Source: Methyloversatilis discipulorum (GTDB lineage Bacteria > Pseudomonadota > Gammaproteobacteria > Burkholderiales > Rhodocyclaceae). From it: a stretch of 64,000 nt of DNA. Position 1 is the first letter of the stretch. Every line of letters begins with the position of its first letter. The stretch covers positions 3,658,001 to 3,722,000 of the forward strand of contig NZ_ARVV01000001.1 in assembly GCF_000385375.1 (NCBI RefSeq), given 5' to 3'. Positions 46,640 through 54,975 of the stretch are shown here, one piece after another. Below the pieces are notes generated by a model. The model was not told where the DNA came from. It ran no database searches and saw only the letters and a list, made by a program, of their open reading frames with translations. Made by a program: the position numbers and the translations under genes.

Positions 46640-48328
46640 TCAGCCGTCGGCCGTCTGTATCTGTTCGCTGACCAGGCGGTTGCGGCCGGCGCGTTTGGCC
46701 TCGTAGAGCATGGCGTCGGCGAGGCGGACGGCTGCGTCCTCGTCCTCGTGATCGGGCTGAGCCATGGCAAGGCCTATGCTCATCGTGACGACGCCGACCG
46801 CAGCAGTGGGGGACGCTTCAACTGCTCGCCGGATCTTCTCGCCGACGCGACAGGCGTCGTCCACAGAGGTGGCGGGCAGCAGCAGCAGAAACTCCTCGCC
46901 GCCGAAGCGGGCGACGAAATCGCTCTCCCGCAGCGCCGCCTTGAGCACCGCCGCGACGTGGCGCAACACCGCGTCGCCGGCCGGATGGCCATGACTGTCG
47001 TTGATACGCTTGAAGTGATCGATGTCGGCCACCAGCACCGCGTAGCCCTTGCGCGACCGCCGCATGCGGACGAATTCGTCGCGCAGGCGTTCGTTCGCCG
47101 CCAGCCGGTTGGGCAGACCGGTCAGCGCGTCGCGCCGCGCCTGATCGCGCAGTTCGTCGTTCAGCCGCGCCAGTTCGGCGGTGCGCTCGGCCACCTTGTG
47201 TTCGAGGTCGCGGTTGCTCGCCTCCAGCGCCTCGCGACGATGTATCAGGGTTGCCGCCATGCCGCGCAGCGCGTCGACGAGATGGCGCAGTTCGACCGAT
47301 CCGGCCCCCACTTCGAGCGTGACACCCTCGTCGCCCTTCTCGATCCGGCGCGCCAGCGTCGCCAGCCGCTCCAGCGGCTGGCTCAGTCGCGACGCCACCA
47401 CCCACGACAGCAGCAGCAGGATGGCCACCGCGAGCAGCGCAAACCCCAGCACCACCTTGCGCAGCGCCACCACGTCTTCCATCACGCGGTCGAGCGGCTG
47501 GCGGATGACGACCTGCCAGCCCAGCGGACTGGTCTGGATGATCTCGCGCACCGGTGCCATCGAGGTTACGTAGGCGGTGGTGCTCGACCAGTTGTCGATG
47601 AAGAAACCCGGACGCGTCGGGCGACCGCTCGGTTGCGGCACGGCGAGTCGACTGTCCTCCGGATAGATCACGTCGCCCTGCCCGTTGACGATGAGGATGT
47701 CCATGCCCACGCGCTCGGCGTTGCTCGGCCGCAGGACCTGCAGTACGGAGCCTGCCCAGTCCCAATGCACATGAGCGGCCAGCACACCGCGCAACTGCCC
47801 GTCCTCCCCGGACACCGGCACCGCGATGTCGATGAATCGCATCGGGCCCGCGCCTTTCTTCGGCAGCAGCTTGGCCAGCAGCAAGGCTTCATGCAGGTCG
47901 CCGATGAACACCCCGTCGAGCCCGCCCGCAAACCACGGCCTCTGCGACACGTTCTGCCCGAGCAGCAGATCGTGTGTGGCCGCCTGCACCACGCCGTCGA
48001 GGTCGGCAACGCCGATCCACGAATACTGCGGGTAGGATTTCTGCAGCCGCTCCAGGCTGCCGCGGAAGGCGCTGTCATCCAGCGGCTCGCGACGGAACAG
48101 TCGGGTGTCGGACAGCAGTTCGATCTCGCGGCGGCGCTCGTTCAGGCTTTCGGCCAGGACCGCGGACATTGCCGTCGCCAGTTCGTGTATCGCGTGGCCA
48201 CGCTCGTTCAGCAACTGCTCCGCATAGACGTGGTTGATGTACAGATAGGCCGGAAGACCCACGATCAGCGCCAGGCCGCCGCACAGCAGCGCAAGGCGGT
48301 TACGGAAACTGCCGGGCATCAACGTCAT
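46640..48328 (-). CDS. Diguanylate cyclase with periplasmic Cache-type sensor
   Basis: The 562-residue protein has a membrane helix at about 10-32, a double-Cache-like periplasmic domain to about 285, a second helix near 290-312, a HAMP domain, a coiled coil and a GGDEF domain. The active site GGEEF is at 476-480 and an intact inhibitory RxxD site (RESD) lies five residues earlier, so it should make c-di-GMP with product feedback. c-di-GMP commonly drives exopolysaccharide production, which may link it to the locus at the left, but no direct tie is visible. Confidence 0.94.
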   Translation of the reverse strand: MTLMPGSFRNRLALLCGGLALIVGLPAYLYINHVYAEQLLNERGHAIHELATAMSAVLAESLNERRREIELLSDTRLFRREPLDDSAFRGSLERLQKSYPQYSWIGVADLDGVVQAATHDLLLGQNVSQRPWFAGGLDGVFIGDLHEALLLAKLLPKKGAGPMRFIDIAVPVSGEDGQLRGVLAAHVHWDWAGSVLQVLRPSNAERVGMDILIVNGQGDVIYPEDSRLAVPQPSGRPTRPGFFIDNWSSTTAYVTSMAPVREIIQTSPLGWQVVIRQPLDRVMEDVVALRKVVLGFALLAVAILLLLSWVVASRLSQPLERLATLARRIEKGDEGVTLEVGAGSVELRHLVDALRGMAATLIHRREALEASNRDLEHKVAERTAELARLNDELRDQARRDALTGLPNRLAANERLRDEFVRMRRSRKGYAVLVADIDHFKRINDSHGHPAGDAVLRHVAAVLKAALRESDFVARFGGEEFLLLLPATSVDDACRVGEKIRRAVEASPTAAVGVVTMSIGLAMAQPDHEDEDAAVRLADAMLYEAKRAGRNRLVSEQIQTADG

Positions 48329-48473
48329 CGGACTCGCTGTCTTGTACGTGCGGGAACCGAAACGATACGCGAACCGCTACGCGCACCCAAATGCACGATG
48401 GCGGACACCGGCGGCAGCCGACTCGCAATACACTCCCGACACACTTGGACTACGAACCTGACGGAGCATCCGC

Positions 48474-49418
48474 ATGACCTCCCATCTCGAATCGCTGAAG
48501 CGGCATTCCATCGTCGTCGCCGACACCGGCGACATCGAATCCATCGCCCGCCTCAAGCCGCAGGATGCGACCACCAACCCGTCCCTGCTGCTGAAGTCGG
48601 CGCAGGACACCCGCTACCGGCCGCTGCTCGATACGGCGCTGGCGCAGGCGAAGGCCGCCGGTGAAGACCTGTCGGGCGCGATCGACCGGCTGTTCGTCGC
48701 CTTCGGCTGCGAAATCCTGAAGCACGTGCCCGGGCGGGTATCGACCGAAGTCGATCCGCGTCTCAGCTTCGACAGCGAAGCCAGCATCGCCAAGGCGCGC
48801 CACCTGATCGCACTGTACGAGGCGGCCGGCATCTCGCGCAGCCGTGTGCTGATCAAGGTCGCCAGCACCTGGGAAGGCATACGCGCGGCGGAAAAGCTCG
48901 AACGCGACGGCATCCACTGCAACCTGACGCTGCTGTTCGGCATGGCCCAGGCCATTGCCTGCGCCGACGCCGGCGTCACGCTGATCTCGCCTTTCGTCGG
49001 CCGCATCTACGACTGGTACTGCGCGCAGCAGAAGGTGACGGACATTCCGCTGGAGCAGGATCCGGGCGTCGCTTCGGTCACCCGCATATATAACTACTAC
49101 AAGCAGCACGGCTACCACACCGAAGTGATGGGCGCGAGCTTCCGCAAGGTGGGTCAGGTCGAGGCGCTGGCCGGCTGCGACCTGCTCACCATCGCCCCCG
49201 ACCTGCTGGACCAGATGGCCGCCCTGCCGGGCGAACTGGAGCGCCGGCTCGACCCGACCCGCACCACGCCGGCAGAGCGCGTCACGCTCGACGAACGTGC
49301 CTACCGCTGGCTGCACAACGAGGACGCGATGGCGGTGGAGAAGCTGTCGGACGGCATCCGCCGCTTCGACGTGGACGCGCGCAAGCTCGACGCCTTTGTT
49401 GCCGGCCTGATGCAATGA
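48474..49418 (+). CDS. tal: Transaldolase (class I)
   Basis: The 314-residue protein begins [20 protein letters not shown] and contains the phase-signature [14 protein letters not shown]. The Schiff-base Lys lies in [11 protein letters not shown]. It moves dihydroxyacetone units between sugar phosphates in the non-oxidative pentose phosphate pathway. It shares ATGA with the DUF1289 gene. Length matches the TalB type. Confidence 0.97.
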   Translation: MTSHLESLKRHSIVVADTGDIESIARLKPQDATTNPSLLLKSAQDTRYRPLLDTALAQAKAAGEDLSGAIDRLFVAFGCEILKHVPGRVSTEVDPRLSFDSEASIAKARHLIALYEAAGISRSRVLIKVASTWEGIRAAEKLERDGIHCNLTLLFGMAQAIACADAGVTLISPFVGRIYDWYCAQQKVTDIPLEQDPGVASVTRIYNYYKQHGYHTEVMGASFRKVGQVEALAGCDLLTIAPDLLDQMAALPGELERRLDPTRTTPAERVTLDERAYRWLHNEDAMAVEKLSDGIRRFDVDARKLDAFVAGLMQ

Positions 49419-49639
49419 GCGAACAGCCGCCGGCCGACGAGCCGGACACGCCCTGCGTCGCCATCTGCAGCACATTGTTCGACGAGGTGTGCCGCGGCTG
49501 CGGCCGCACCGTCATGGAAGTGGCGAACTGGGTATTCATGACGGCGGAAGAGAAGCGTGCGGTATGGACGCGGATACGCGCCGAGGGCTATCCCCGGCGC
49601 GACATCCAAGGCCTGACCGACCGGCCTGAGCGGCGATAG
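49415..49639 (+). CDS. DUF1289 domain protein
   Basis: The 74-residue protein has the Cys-rich DUF1289 core, [19 protein letters not shown], followed by [19 protein letters not shown]. Four conserved Cys may bind a metal or Fe-S cluster; the function is unknown. It starts inside the transaldolase stop codon, so it is coupled to it. Its stop codon lies in the loop of a hairpin shared with the opposing dioxygenase gene. Confidence 0.88.
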   Translation: MSEQPPADEPDTPCVAICSTLFDEVCRGCGRTVMEVANWVFMTAEEKRAVWTRIRAEGYPRRDIQGLTDRPERR

Positions 49640-49651
49640 CGACCGCTCAGG
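49625..49651. terminator. Shared stem-loop between convergent genes
   Basis: CCTGAGCGG (49625-49633) pairs perfectly with 49643-49651 around a 9-nt loop. The DUF1289 stop is in the loop and the dioxygenase stop in the right arm. There is no T run, so it may serve as a 3'-end stabiliser or weak bidirectional terminator. Confidence 0.5.
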
Positions 49652-50573
49652 TGTGCACGTTCAGGAAGGCCTCGTTCAGCTTGCGGTCGTGATAGAAGAT
49701 CGCGCGCCCGAGGTCTTCCACCATCCAGGTAATGACCGGCTTGTCCGGATAATGGATGTAGCCACCGGCGAACACCTCGTTGCGGTTGCCCGACGGGTCG
49801 AAGAAGTAGATCGTCGCGCCGCGCGTGATGCCGTGCCGCGTCGGCCCGATGTCCAGCGACACGTCGTTCTTCGAGATCAGGTCGGCCGCCCTGAGCACGT
49901 CGTTCCAAGTGTCGAGGATGAAGGAGCAGTGGTGGAACTTGCCCTTCTCCGGATTGCGGATGAAGGCGATGTCGTGCGGCTTGGTCGAGCAGGTCAGGAA
50001 CACGCCCACCATCAGATCGCCGGCCATCACCTGCTCGGCGATCCTGAAGCCCAGCACCTCGGTGAACAGCTTCACCACGCCATCGACGTCGTCGCCGTAC
50101 AGCAGGCAGTGGTCGAAGCGGGTCGGCTGCATGCCGATCAGGCCATCGGGCCAGGGGTCCGGATTCACGTCCGGCAGGCCGTTGCCCACCTTGTCCTTGC
50201 TCGCGAACAGTTCGATCGCGTGCCCGGTCGGCACCGTGAAGCGGAAGCGCCGGCCGGTATGCAGATGTTCGCCGGCCGGTATCCATTGCAGGTCGGTCGC
50301 CAGACGGCTGCCTTCGACCGCCGCCGCCAGACTGTCCAGCGTCGCCTCGCTGTCCACACGGAAGCCCATGTAGTCCATGCCCGGCGCATCCGCCTTGCGC
50401 AGCACCACGCTGTGGTGGTCGTGTTCATCCCAGGCCTTGAAGTACACGCGACCTTGCGCATCGCGCCCGGTCTCGATCAGGCCCAGTACCTGTCCGTAGT
50501 GTTTCACCGCCGCTTCCAGATCCGTCACCCTCAGGGCGACATGACCCGGACGCAGCACGCCGGTCATCGGCAT
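49647..50573 (-). CDS. Catechol 2,3-dioxygenase, extradiol type I (DmpB/XylE-like)
   Basis: The 308-residue two-domain vicinal-oxygen-chelate enzyme has metal ligands His155 ([10 protein letters not shown]), His214 or 215 (KFHHCSF) and Glu266 ([10 protein letters not shown]). It cleaves catechol or a methylcatechol beside the diol to 2-hydroxymuconic semialdehyde using Fe(II). Close segments such as [10 protein letters not shown] and [12 protein letters not shown] match DmpB. The ATG at 50573 has GGAGG 8 nt upstream. It is transcribed alone from a sigma-54 promoter, opposite the DmpR-like activator. Confidence 0.95.
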   Translation of the reverse strand: MPMTGVLRPGHVALRVTDLEAAVKHYGQVLGLIETGRDAQGRVYFKAWDEHDHHSVVLRKADAPGMDYMGFRVDSEATLDSLAAAVEGSRLATDLQWIPAGEHLHTGRRFRFTVPTGHAIELFASKDKVGNGLPDVNPDPWPDGLIGMQPTRFDHCLLYGDDVDGVVKLFTEVLGFRIAEQVMAGDLMVGVFLTCSTKPHDIAFIRNPEKGKFHHCSFILDTWNDVLRAADLISKNDVSLDIGPTRHGITRGATIYFFDPSGNRNEVFAGGYIHYPDKPVITWMVEDLGRAIFYHDRKLNEAFLNVHT

Positions 50574-50600
50574 ATCTCCATCCTCCATCCGTTTATCGTG

Positions 50601-50619
50601 GCCCGGCTCGTGACCGGGC
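50601..50619 (-). other. GC hairpin in the dioxygenase 5' leader
   Basis: GCCCGG and CCGGGC arms (50601-50606, 50614-50619) with a 7-nt loop lie at the predicted transcript start and about 30 nt before the start codon. Similar hairpins precede other genes of the catabolic set. Confidence 0.5.
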
Positions 50620-50629
50620 ACCCAGCCAG

Positions 50630-50645
50630 TGCAATCGCCGTACCA
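50630..50645 (-). promoter_or_regulatory. Sigma-54 promoter of catechol 2,3-dioxygenase
   Basis: The minus strand reads TGGTACGGCGATTGCA, one mismatch from TGGCACG-N4-TTGCA, with GG and GC exactly 10 nt apart. Transcription should start near 50618, giving a leader of about 45 nt. The divergent activator gene encodes a protein with the GAFTGA loop needed for sigma-54. Confidence 0.85.
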
Positions 50646-50721
50646 GTCGGGCGGTCAAACGCAAGCCACTGTTCCTTCGAAGATTCATAAAAAATCTCGA
50701 CATTTTTCAGCCGTGCTTTCA

Positions 50722-50736
50722 TGATTTGGCGAAACC
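50722..50736. promoter_or_regulatory. Candidate activator binding site upstream of dioxygenase promoter
   Basis: TGATTTGGCGAAACC matches 11 of 15 positions of the dyad GGATTTGTGAAATCC found before the reductase promoter. It lies about 105-118 bp upstream of the predicted start, a usual distance for DmpR/XylR sites. A second imperfect dyad, GATT/AATC, lies at 50682-50696. Confidence 0.35.
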
Positions 50737-50791
50737 GGGCTGTCGGCCGATGCCGCATTTCCGGCAGCTTCCCTCACGAACGGATTCCGTC

Positions 50792-52513
50792 ATGCCCCGC
50801 ACACCGCACGGCCCGCTGACCGCCATCACCGACGCCATCGACGACCGCACGCTGGCAAAGAACGTCCACTTCGCGCCTGACAGTGGCCACATCCTGCTGT
50901 TCGGACAGCGCATGCTGCTGATGCATGGCGCTTCGGTGGCCACGCTGCGCCACGAACTGGTCGAGCGGCTGGGACTGGATCGCACCCGTGAACTGTTCAC
51001 CCGCATCGGTTACCAGCAGGGCGTGGACGACGCGCGCTGCCTGCGCGAAGCCGAGGGCGGCGACCTGACACGCACGCTGGCGCTCGGCCCGCGGCTGCGC
51101 GAGATCGAAGGCTTCGTGCGCAACCAGGCTGTGGATCGCATGCAGTTCAATACCGACAGCGGCGAGTTCTGGGGCGATTACTACTGGCAGTCATCGTGGG
51201 AGGCGGAGGCGCATCTGCAGCACTTCGGCATCAGTGGTTCGCCCGCCTGCTGGATGATGACCGGCTATGCCAGCGGCTTCACGACGACGATGATGGGTCG
51301 TCCCATCCTGTGGCGCGAACTGGAATGCGTGGCCATGGGCCACGCGCGCTGCCGCGTGATCGGCCGGCCGCTGGAGGAGTGCGAGGACAGCGCCGACGAC
51401 CTGAGCTTCCTGCGCATCGAGGACTTCGTGTCGGCGCCGCGCGGACGCCAGTCACCGGCCGATACCCCTGCGACGGCGAGCCTGCCCGATCTGGTCGGTG
51501 CCTCGGCCGGCTTCAACGCGGTCGCTCATCTGATACGCCGCGTCGCGCCGACCGACGCCACCGTGCTGTTCCTCGGCGAGAGCGGCGTCGGCAAGGAACG
51601 CTTCTCGAAAACCCTGCACGCCATCGGCCCGCGCGCGAACGGCCCCTTCATCGGCGTGAACTGCGCCGCCATCCCGGCCGAACTGGTGGAGGCCGAACTG
51701 TTCGGCGTCGAGCGCGGCGCCTTCACCGGCGCGCACGCCTCGCGACCGGGCAAGTTCGAGCGTGCGCACGGCGGCACCCTCTTCCTCGACGAAATCAGCA
51801 GCCTGCCGATGCCTGCCCAGGGCAAGCTGCTGCGTGCCCTGCAGGAAGGCGAGGTCGAGCGCGTCGGCGACACCCGCGTGCGGCCGGTGGACGTGCGCAT
51901 CGTCGCCGCCGCCAACCGCGATCTGCGGGCCGAAGTGGCGGCCGGGCGCTTCCGCGAAGACCTGTTCTTCCGGCTCAACGTGTTCCCGATCGAGATACCG
52001 CCGCTGCGCGAACGGCGCGAGGACATCGCGCTGATGCTCAACGTGTTCGTCGAACGCTATGCAAAGCGCTTCCGCAAGCACATCGCCGGCCTCACCCAGC
52101 GCGCGGCCGAAGCACTGTGGGCCTACGACTGGCCGGGCAATGTGCGCGAACTGGAGAACATCGTCGAGCGTGCGGTCATCCTCGCCGACGACGGCGGCAA
52201 CCTCGACGTGCAGCATCTCTTTTCCGGCGGCGAGCGGCTGACCCAACCGATGTTCAACCTGTCGGCCGGCGGCCGCCTCACGCGCGCCGCCGATGCGTCG
52301 GCGCCATCGACCGGCGCGCCGCCGGACGGCATTGATGCGCACATCGCCTCGCTGGTCGACGCTGGTCTTCGCTTCGACGAACTCGAACAGCGCCTGCTCG
52401 ACCACGCGATGACGCGCACCGGCGGCAATCTGTCGGCAGCCGCCCGCCTGCTCGGGTTGAGGCGGGGGCAGTTCGAATACCGCGCGAAGAAGCGGGAAGC
52501 AGGGGCTGGCTGA
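50792..52513 (+). CDS. Sigma-54-dependent aromatic-responsive activator (XylR/DmpR family)
   Basis: The 573-residue activator has an XylR_N domain (residues about 25-125), a V4R effector domain (about 140-200, with ACWMMTGYASGF and CVAMGHARCRVIG), a short B linker, an AAA domain with Walker A GESGVGKE (262-269) and GAFTGA (309-314), and a C-terminal Fis-type HTH (NLSAAARLLGLRRGQF). Aromatic effector binding should relieve repression of the ATPase. It probably drives the dioxygenase gene and the reductase-oxygenase operon. The ATG at 50792 fits family length; an ATG at 50726 is possible. Confidence 0.94.
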   Translation: MPRTPHGPLTAITDAIDDRTLAKNVHFAPDSGHILLFGQRMLLMHGASVATLRHELVERLGLDRTRELFTRIGYQQGVDDARCLREAEGGDLTRTLALGPRLREIEGFVRNQAVDRMQFNTDSGEFWGDYYWQSSWEAEAHLQHFGISGSPACWMMTGYASGFTTTMMGRPILWRELECVAMGHARCRVIGRPLEECEDSADDLSFLRIEDFVSAPRGRQSPADTPATASLPDLVGASAGFNAVAHLIRRVAPTDATVLFLGESGVGKERFSKTLHAIGPRANGPFIGVNCAAIPAELVEAELFGVERGAFTGAHASRPGKFERAHGGTLFLDEISSLPMPAQGKLLRALQEGEVERVGDTRVRPVDVRIVAAANRDLRAEVAAGRFREDLFFRLNVFPIEIPPLRERREDIALMLNVFVERYAKRFRKHIAGLTQRAAEALWAYDWPGNVRELENIVERAVILADDGGNLDVQHLFSGGERLTQPMFNLSAGGRLTRAADASAPSTGAPPDGIDAHIASLVDAGLRFDELEQRLLDHAMTRTGGNLSAAARLLGLRRGQFEYRAKKREAGAG

Positions 52514-52542
52514 TGCCGCGCCGATGGTCGAGCAGGCTCGGC

Positions 52543-52570
52543 TCTTGCGGGAGCGACCTCTGGTCGTGAT
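52543..52570 (+). repeat. REP-like palindromic unit 1
   Basis: CTTGCGGGAGCGACC followed by an imperfect inverted half (TGGTCGTGATG) resembles bacterial REP elements with the GGGAGCG head. It is the most divergent of three units in this gap. Confidence 0.55.
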
Positions 52571-52608
52571 GCAGCATCAACGGGCCGCCGGCTTCGCTTC
52601 AGGCCGCC

Positions 52609-52637
52609 ATTGCGAGCAAGCTCGCTCCAACAAAAGC
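52609..52637 (-). repeat. REP-like palindromic unit 2
   Basis: On the minus strand the unit reads GCTTTTGTTGGAGCG then AGCTTGCTCGC, almost the Pseudomonas-type REP consensus with a GAGC-AAGCTT-GCTC dyad. It is inverted relative to units 1 and 3. Confidence 0.7.
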
Positions 52638-52667
52638 CTGGCCGCGGCGGCTGATCCTGCACATTTC

Positions 52668-52700
52668 TGTGGGAGCGCCCTTGGCCGCGACAGGGCTGTC
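52668..52700 (+). repeat. REP-like palindromic unit 3
   Basis: TCTGTGGGAGCGCCCTTGG followed by CCGCGACAGGGC has the TGTGGGAGCG head and a cropped inverted tail. It stands about 20 bp beyond the end of the DedA-rhodanese gene and may sit at its mRNA 3' end. Confidence 0.65.
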
Positions 52701-52718
52701 GCGAACCGTGGCTTCGTT

Positions 52719-53696
52719 TCAAAGGCTGCTGTCGCCAGCAAGCGCGCGGCCGTCAGACAGCGCTGATGATGCCCCCATCACTTCCACCCGATACCCCGCC
52801 GCCTGCCATCCTTCTATCCCGCCGCGCAGCGGTCGGGCATGGCGCAGGCCGGCCGCGTGCAGCTTCAGTGCCGCGCGCACCGCCGACACGTCGTTCGGGC
52901 AGGCGCAGTAGGTCACCAGCACGCCGTCCTTCGGCAGCCGGTGCGCGTGTGCGTCGATCTGTTCCAGCGTGATGCTCAGCGCGCCGGGAATGCGCACCGG
53001 CTCGGCATCGACGATGAGGCCAGAGCGCACATCGACCACCGTGACCGCGTCGCCGCGGTCGAGCATGGCCAGCAGTTCTTCCGGCGCCAGTCGCTCCGAC
53101 TGCAGCTGACGCAGCGCCCGACGACGCTCGATCCAGCGCCAGCCGATGTAGAGCGCCAACAGCACGCCGACAAGGGCCGCTGCGTAGGCACCCAGTTCGG
53201 CCAAAGCATCGAGCACCGCCTCGATCTGCGTCGCGAACAGCAGGCCGATCACCAGCGCGGCGCCCGCCCACAGCACGGCGCCAGCAGTGTTGAACAGCAT
53301 GAAGGCCGACGGCCGCATGCCCAGCGCGCCAGCCAGCGGCGGCGCAATCGTCGACAGCCCCGGCACGAACTTGGCGATCACCAGCGTCGCGATGCCGTAG
53401 CGGGTGAAGGTGGATTCGCTCTGCCGCACGCAGGTATCGGGCGACAGCGAAATGCGGCACAGCAGACGCAGCACGCGGTGGCCCTGCAGTCTGCCGGCGA
53501 CGTACCACGCAAGGTCGCCGAGCGAGGACGCGGCCACCGCCACCAGCAATGCGAACACGCCGTACATCGGCTCGTCGACCACCCGCGCACCGGCCAGCAT
53601 CACCAGCGGCATCGCCGGTATCGGCAGGCCCAGCTGTTCCGCCAGCACCACCAGGAAAATCAGCCACAGCCCGTACTGGGCCAGCAATTCGGTCAC
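52719..53696 (-). CDS. DedA-family membrane protein fused to a rhodanese domain
   Basis: The 325-residue protein has a DedA/VTT domain (residues about 1-200, five or six hydrophobic segments, with GLPIPAMPLVMLAG, AKFVPGLSTIAPPLAG) and a C-terminal rhodanese domain (about 207-310) with VVDVRSG and the active-site loop TYCACPND holding the catalytic Cys. DedA proteins act as lipid-carrier or phospholipid scramblase-like factors and rhodaneses move sulfane sulfur; why they are joined is unclear. It starts at GTG. Confidence 0.9.
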   Translation of the reverse strand: MTELLAQYGLWLIFLVVLAEQLGLPIPAMPLVMLAGARVVDEPMYGVFALLVAVAASSLGDLAWYVAGRLQGHRVLRLLCRISLSPDTCVRQSESTFTRYGIATLVIAKFVPGLSTIAPPLAGALGMRPSAFMLFNTAGAVLWAGAALVIGLLFATQIEAVLDALAELGAYAAALVGVLLALYIGWRWIERRRALRQLQSERLAPEELLAMLDRGDAVTVVDVRSGLIVDAEPVRIPGALSITLEQIDAHAHRLPKDGVLVTYCACPNDVSAVRAALKLHAAGLRHARPLRGGIEGWQAAGYRVEVMGASSALSDGRALAGDSSL

Positions 53697-53714
53697 GCTC
53701 TTCTCCGGAATGAA

Positions 53715-53754
53715 TTTCGGCCGTCACGATGACACGGATTCGTGACGGCCGAAA
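53715..53754 (-). terminator. Long inverted repeat after the Rieske oxygenase gene
   Basis: A perfect 15-bp stem (53715-53729 with 53740-53754) around a 10-nt loop lies between the oxygenase stop and the DedA start. The minus-strand tail is only AT-rich, so it may be a weak terminator for the oxygenase operon, or an operator for the DedA gene. Confidence 0.55.
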
Positions 53755-53819
53755 AGTCGTTCCAGACAGATGAGGACGATCGCCGGTGATTTCCAGCACG
53801 TCGTCACGGGGCGCCCGCG

Positions 53820-54902
53820 TCAGCCCACCGCGCGCAGCGTGCCCTTGCGTTCGGCCTCGATCAGCTTCTTCAGCAGCTTGCGCACGCGCACCGCGGCGAT
53901 GTCGTTGCTCATCAACACCGGGTTCAGCGAGAAGAAATCGGTGGTGCCCATCTCGTCCTGCGTCGCCTGGATGACCGGGCCGTCCTCGTTCTCGAAGGCG
54001 GCGTGCATGGCCCGGATCTTCATCGCGTTGTATTCGGCGTTGTCGACGTCGTGGTTGCGCCGGGTCGCAAAGTAGTAATGCGTGCGGGTGGCCGATTCCG
54101 GTGTGCAGGTGTGCAGGTCGTACTGACCGGTGCAGTGATCGAGATCCAGCGGCCCCTCGCCCTGAATGGCGCCGACCGACAGCTGGATGTTGGCCGGCGG
54201 GGTCCAGGTGATGTCGAAGAAGTGGCGGGCGGGCGCGGCAGGATCCGGCAGGAAGTTCGCGAAGATGAGCATGGCCGGCTGCTGGCTCCACTCCCAGCGG
54301 GCGTTCACGCTGCCCGCGCCCTCCTTCACCGCCGGCACCAGCGGCGACAGCTGTCCGCGGGTGCTGATGATTTCGCTGTGCACGTGGTCGATGTGGCTCA
54401 GGTCCATCACGTTGTCGATGATGAGTTCGTAGTTCACGTCCATGCGCATATAGGTGTGCGCCAGCGCGGTCGAGGGCCCGTCGTCGAGCGGGCCGAAGTC
54501 CGGCAGCTTCGCCGGGTCGGCCAGTGCGGCCTCGCCCATCCAGATCCACACGAAGCCGTACCTCTCCAGCAGCGGAAAGCTGCGCACCTTCGCCGCCTTC
54601 GGGATCAGACCGTTGCCGTGCGGGTTGTGCGTGCAGGCGCCGCTGCAGTCGAAACGCAGCGCGTGATAGGCACACACGACCTCGTCGCCGATGCGCTTGC
54701 CCAGGTGCAGCGGCGCGAAGCGATGCGGGCAGCGGTCGTGCAGCGCGACCGGCACGCCATCCGCCTTGCGGTAGATGAGCACCGAGGTGTCGAGTATCCG
54801 GCGGTGGAACATGCCCTCCGCCGGCACCTCGCTCGACAGCGCGGCGACGTACCAGCAGTCCGTCAGGAATTCGACCTTCTTTTCCAGTGCTTTCGTTTCC
54901 AT
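53820..54902 (-). CDS. Rieske non-heme iron oxygenase, VanA-like
   Basis: The 360-residue oxygenase has Rieske ligands Cys58, His60, Cys77 and His80 and a mononuclear iron site with Asp167, His170 and His175 in DLSHIDHVH. The family includes vanillate O-demethylase and related aryl demethylases and dioxygenases. It receives electrons from the reductase encoded 73 bp upstream. Given the meta-cleavage neighbours it likely converts an aromatic acid or ether to a catechol, but the substrate is not evident. A strong GGAGGAGA ribosome site precedes it. Confidence 0.92.
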   Translation of the reverse strand: METKALEKKVEFLTDCWYVAALSSEVPAEGMFHRRILDTSVLIYRKADGVPVALHDRCPHRFAPLHLGKRIGDEVVCAYHALRFDCSGACTHNPHGNGLIPKAAKVRSFPLLERYGFVWIWMGEAALADPAKLPDFGPLDDGPSTALAHTYMRMDVNYELIIDNVMDLSHIDHVHSEIISTRGQLSPLVPAVKEGAGSVNARWEWSQQPAMLIFANFLPDPAAPARHFFDITWTPPANIQLSVGAIQGEGPLDLDHCTGQYDLHTCTPESATRTHYYFATRRNHDVDNAEYNAMKIRAMHAAFENEDGPVIQATQDEMGTTDFFSLNPVLMSNDIAAVRVRKLLKKLIEAERKGTLRAVG

Positions 54903-54931
54903 TCTGTTGTCTCCTCCGTCTTGTCGTGATG

Positions 54932-54951
54932 CGCCCGGCGGACACCGGGCG
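54932..54951 (-). other. GC hairpin before the oxygenase gene
   Basis: CGCCCGG and CCGGGCG arms with a 6-nt loop lie 30 nt before the oxygenase ATG, inside the operon. It may set mRNA stability or the ratio of reductase to oxygenase. Confidence 0.5.
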
Positions 54952-54975
54952 GTCCTGCAGGCCGGCTGGCTCCGG

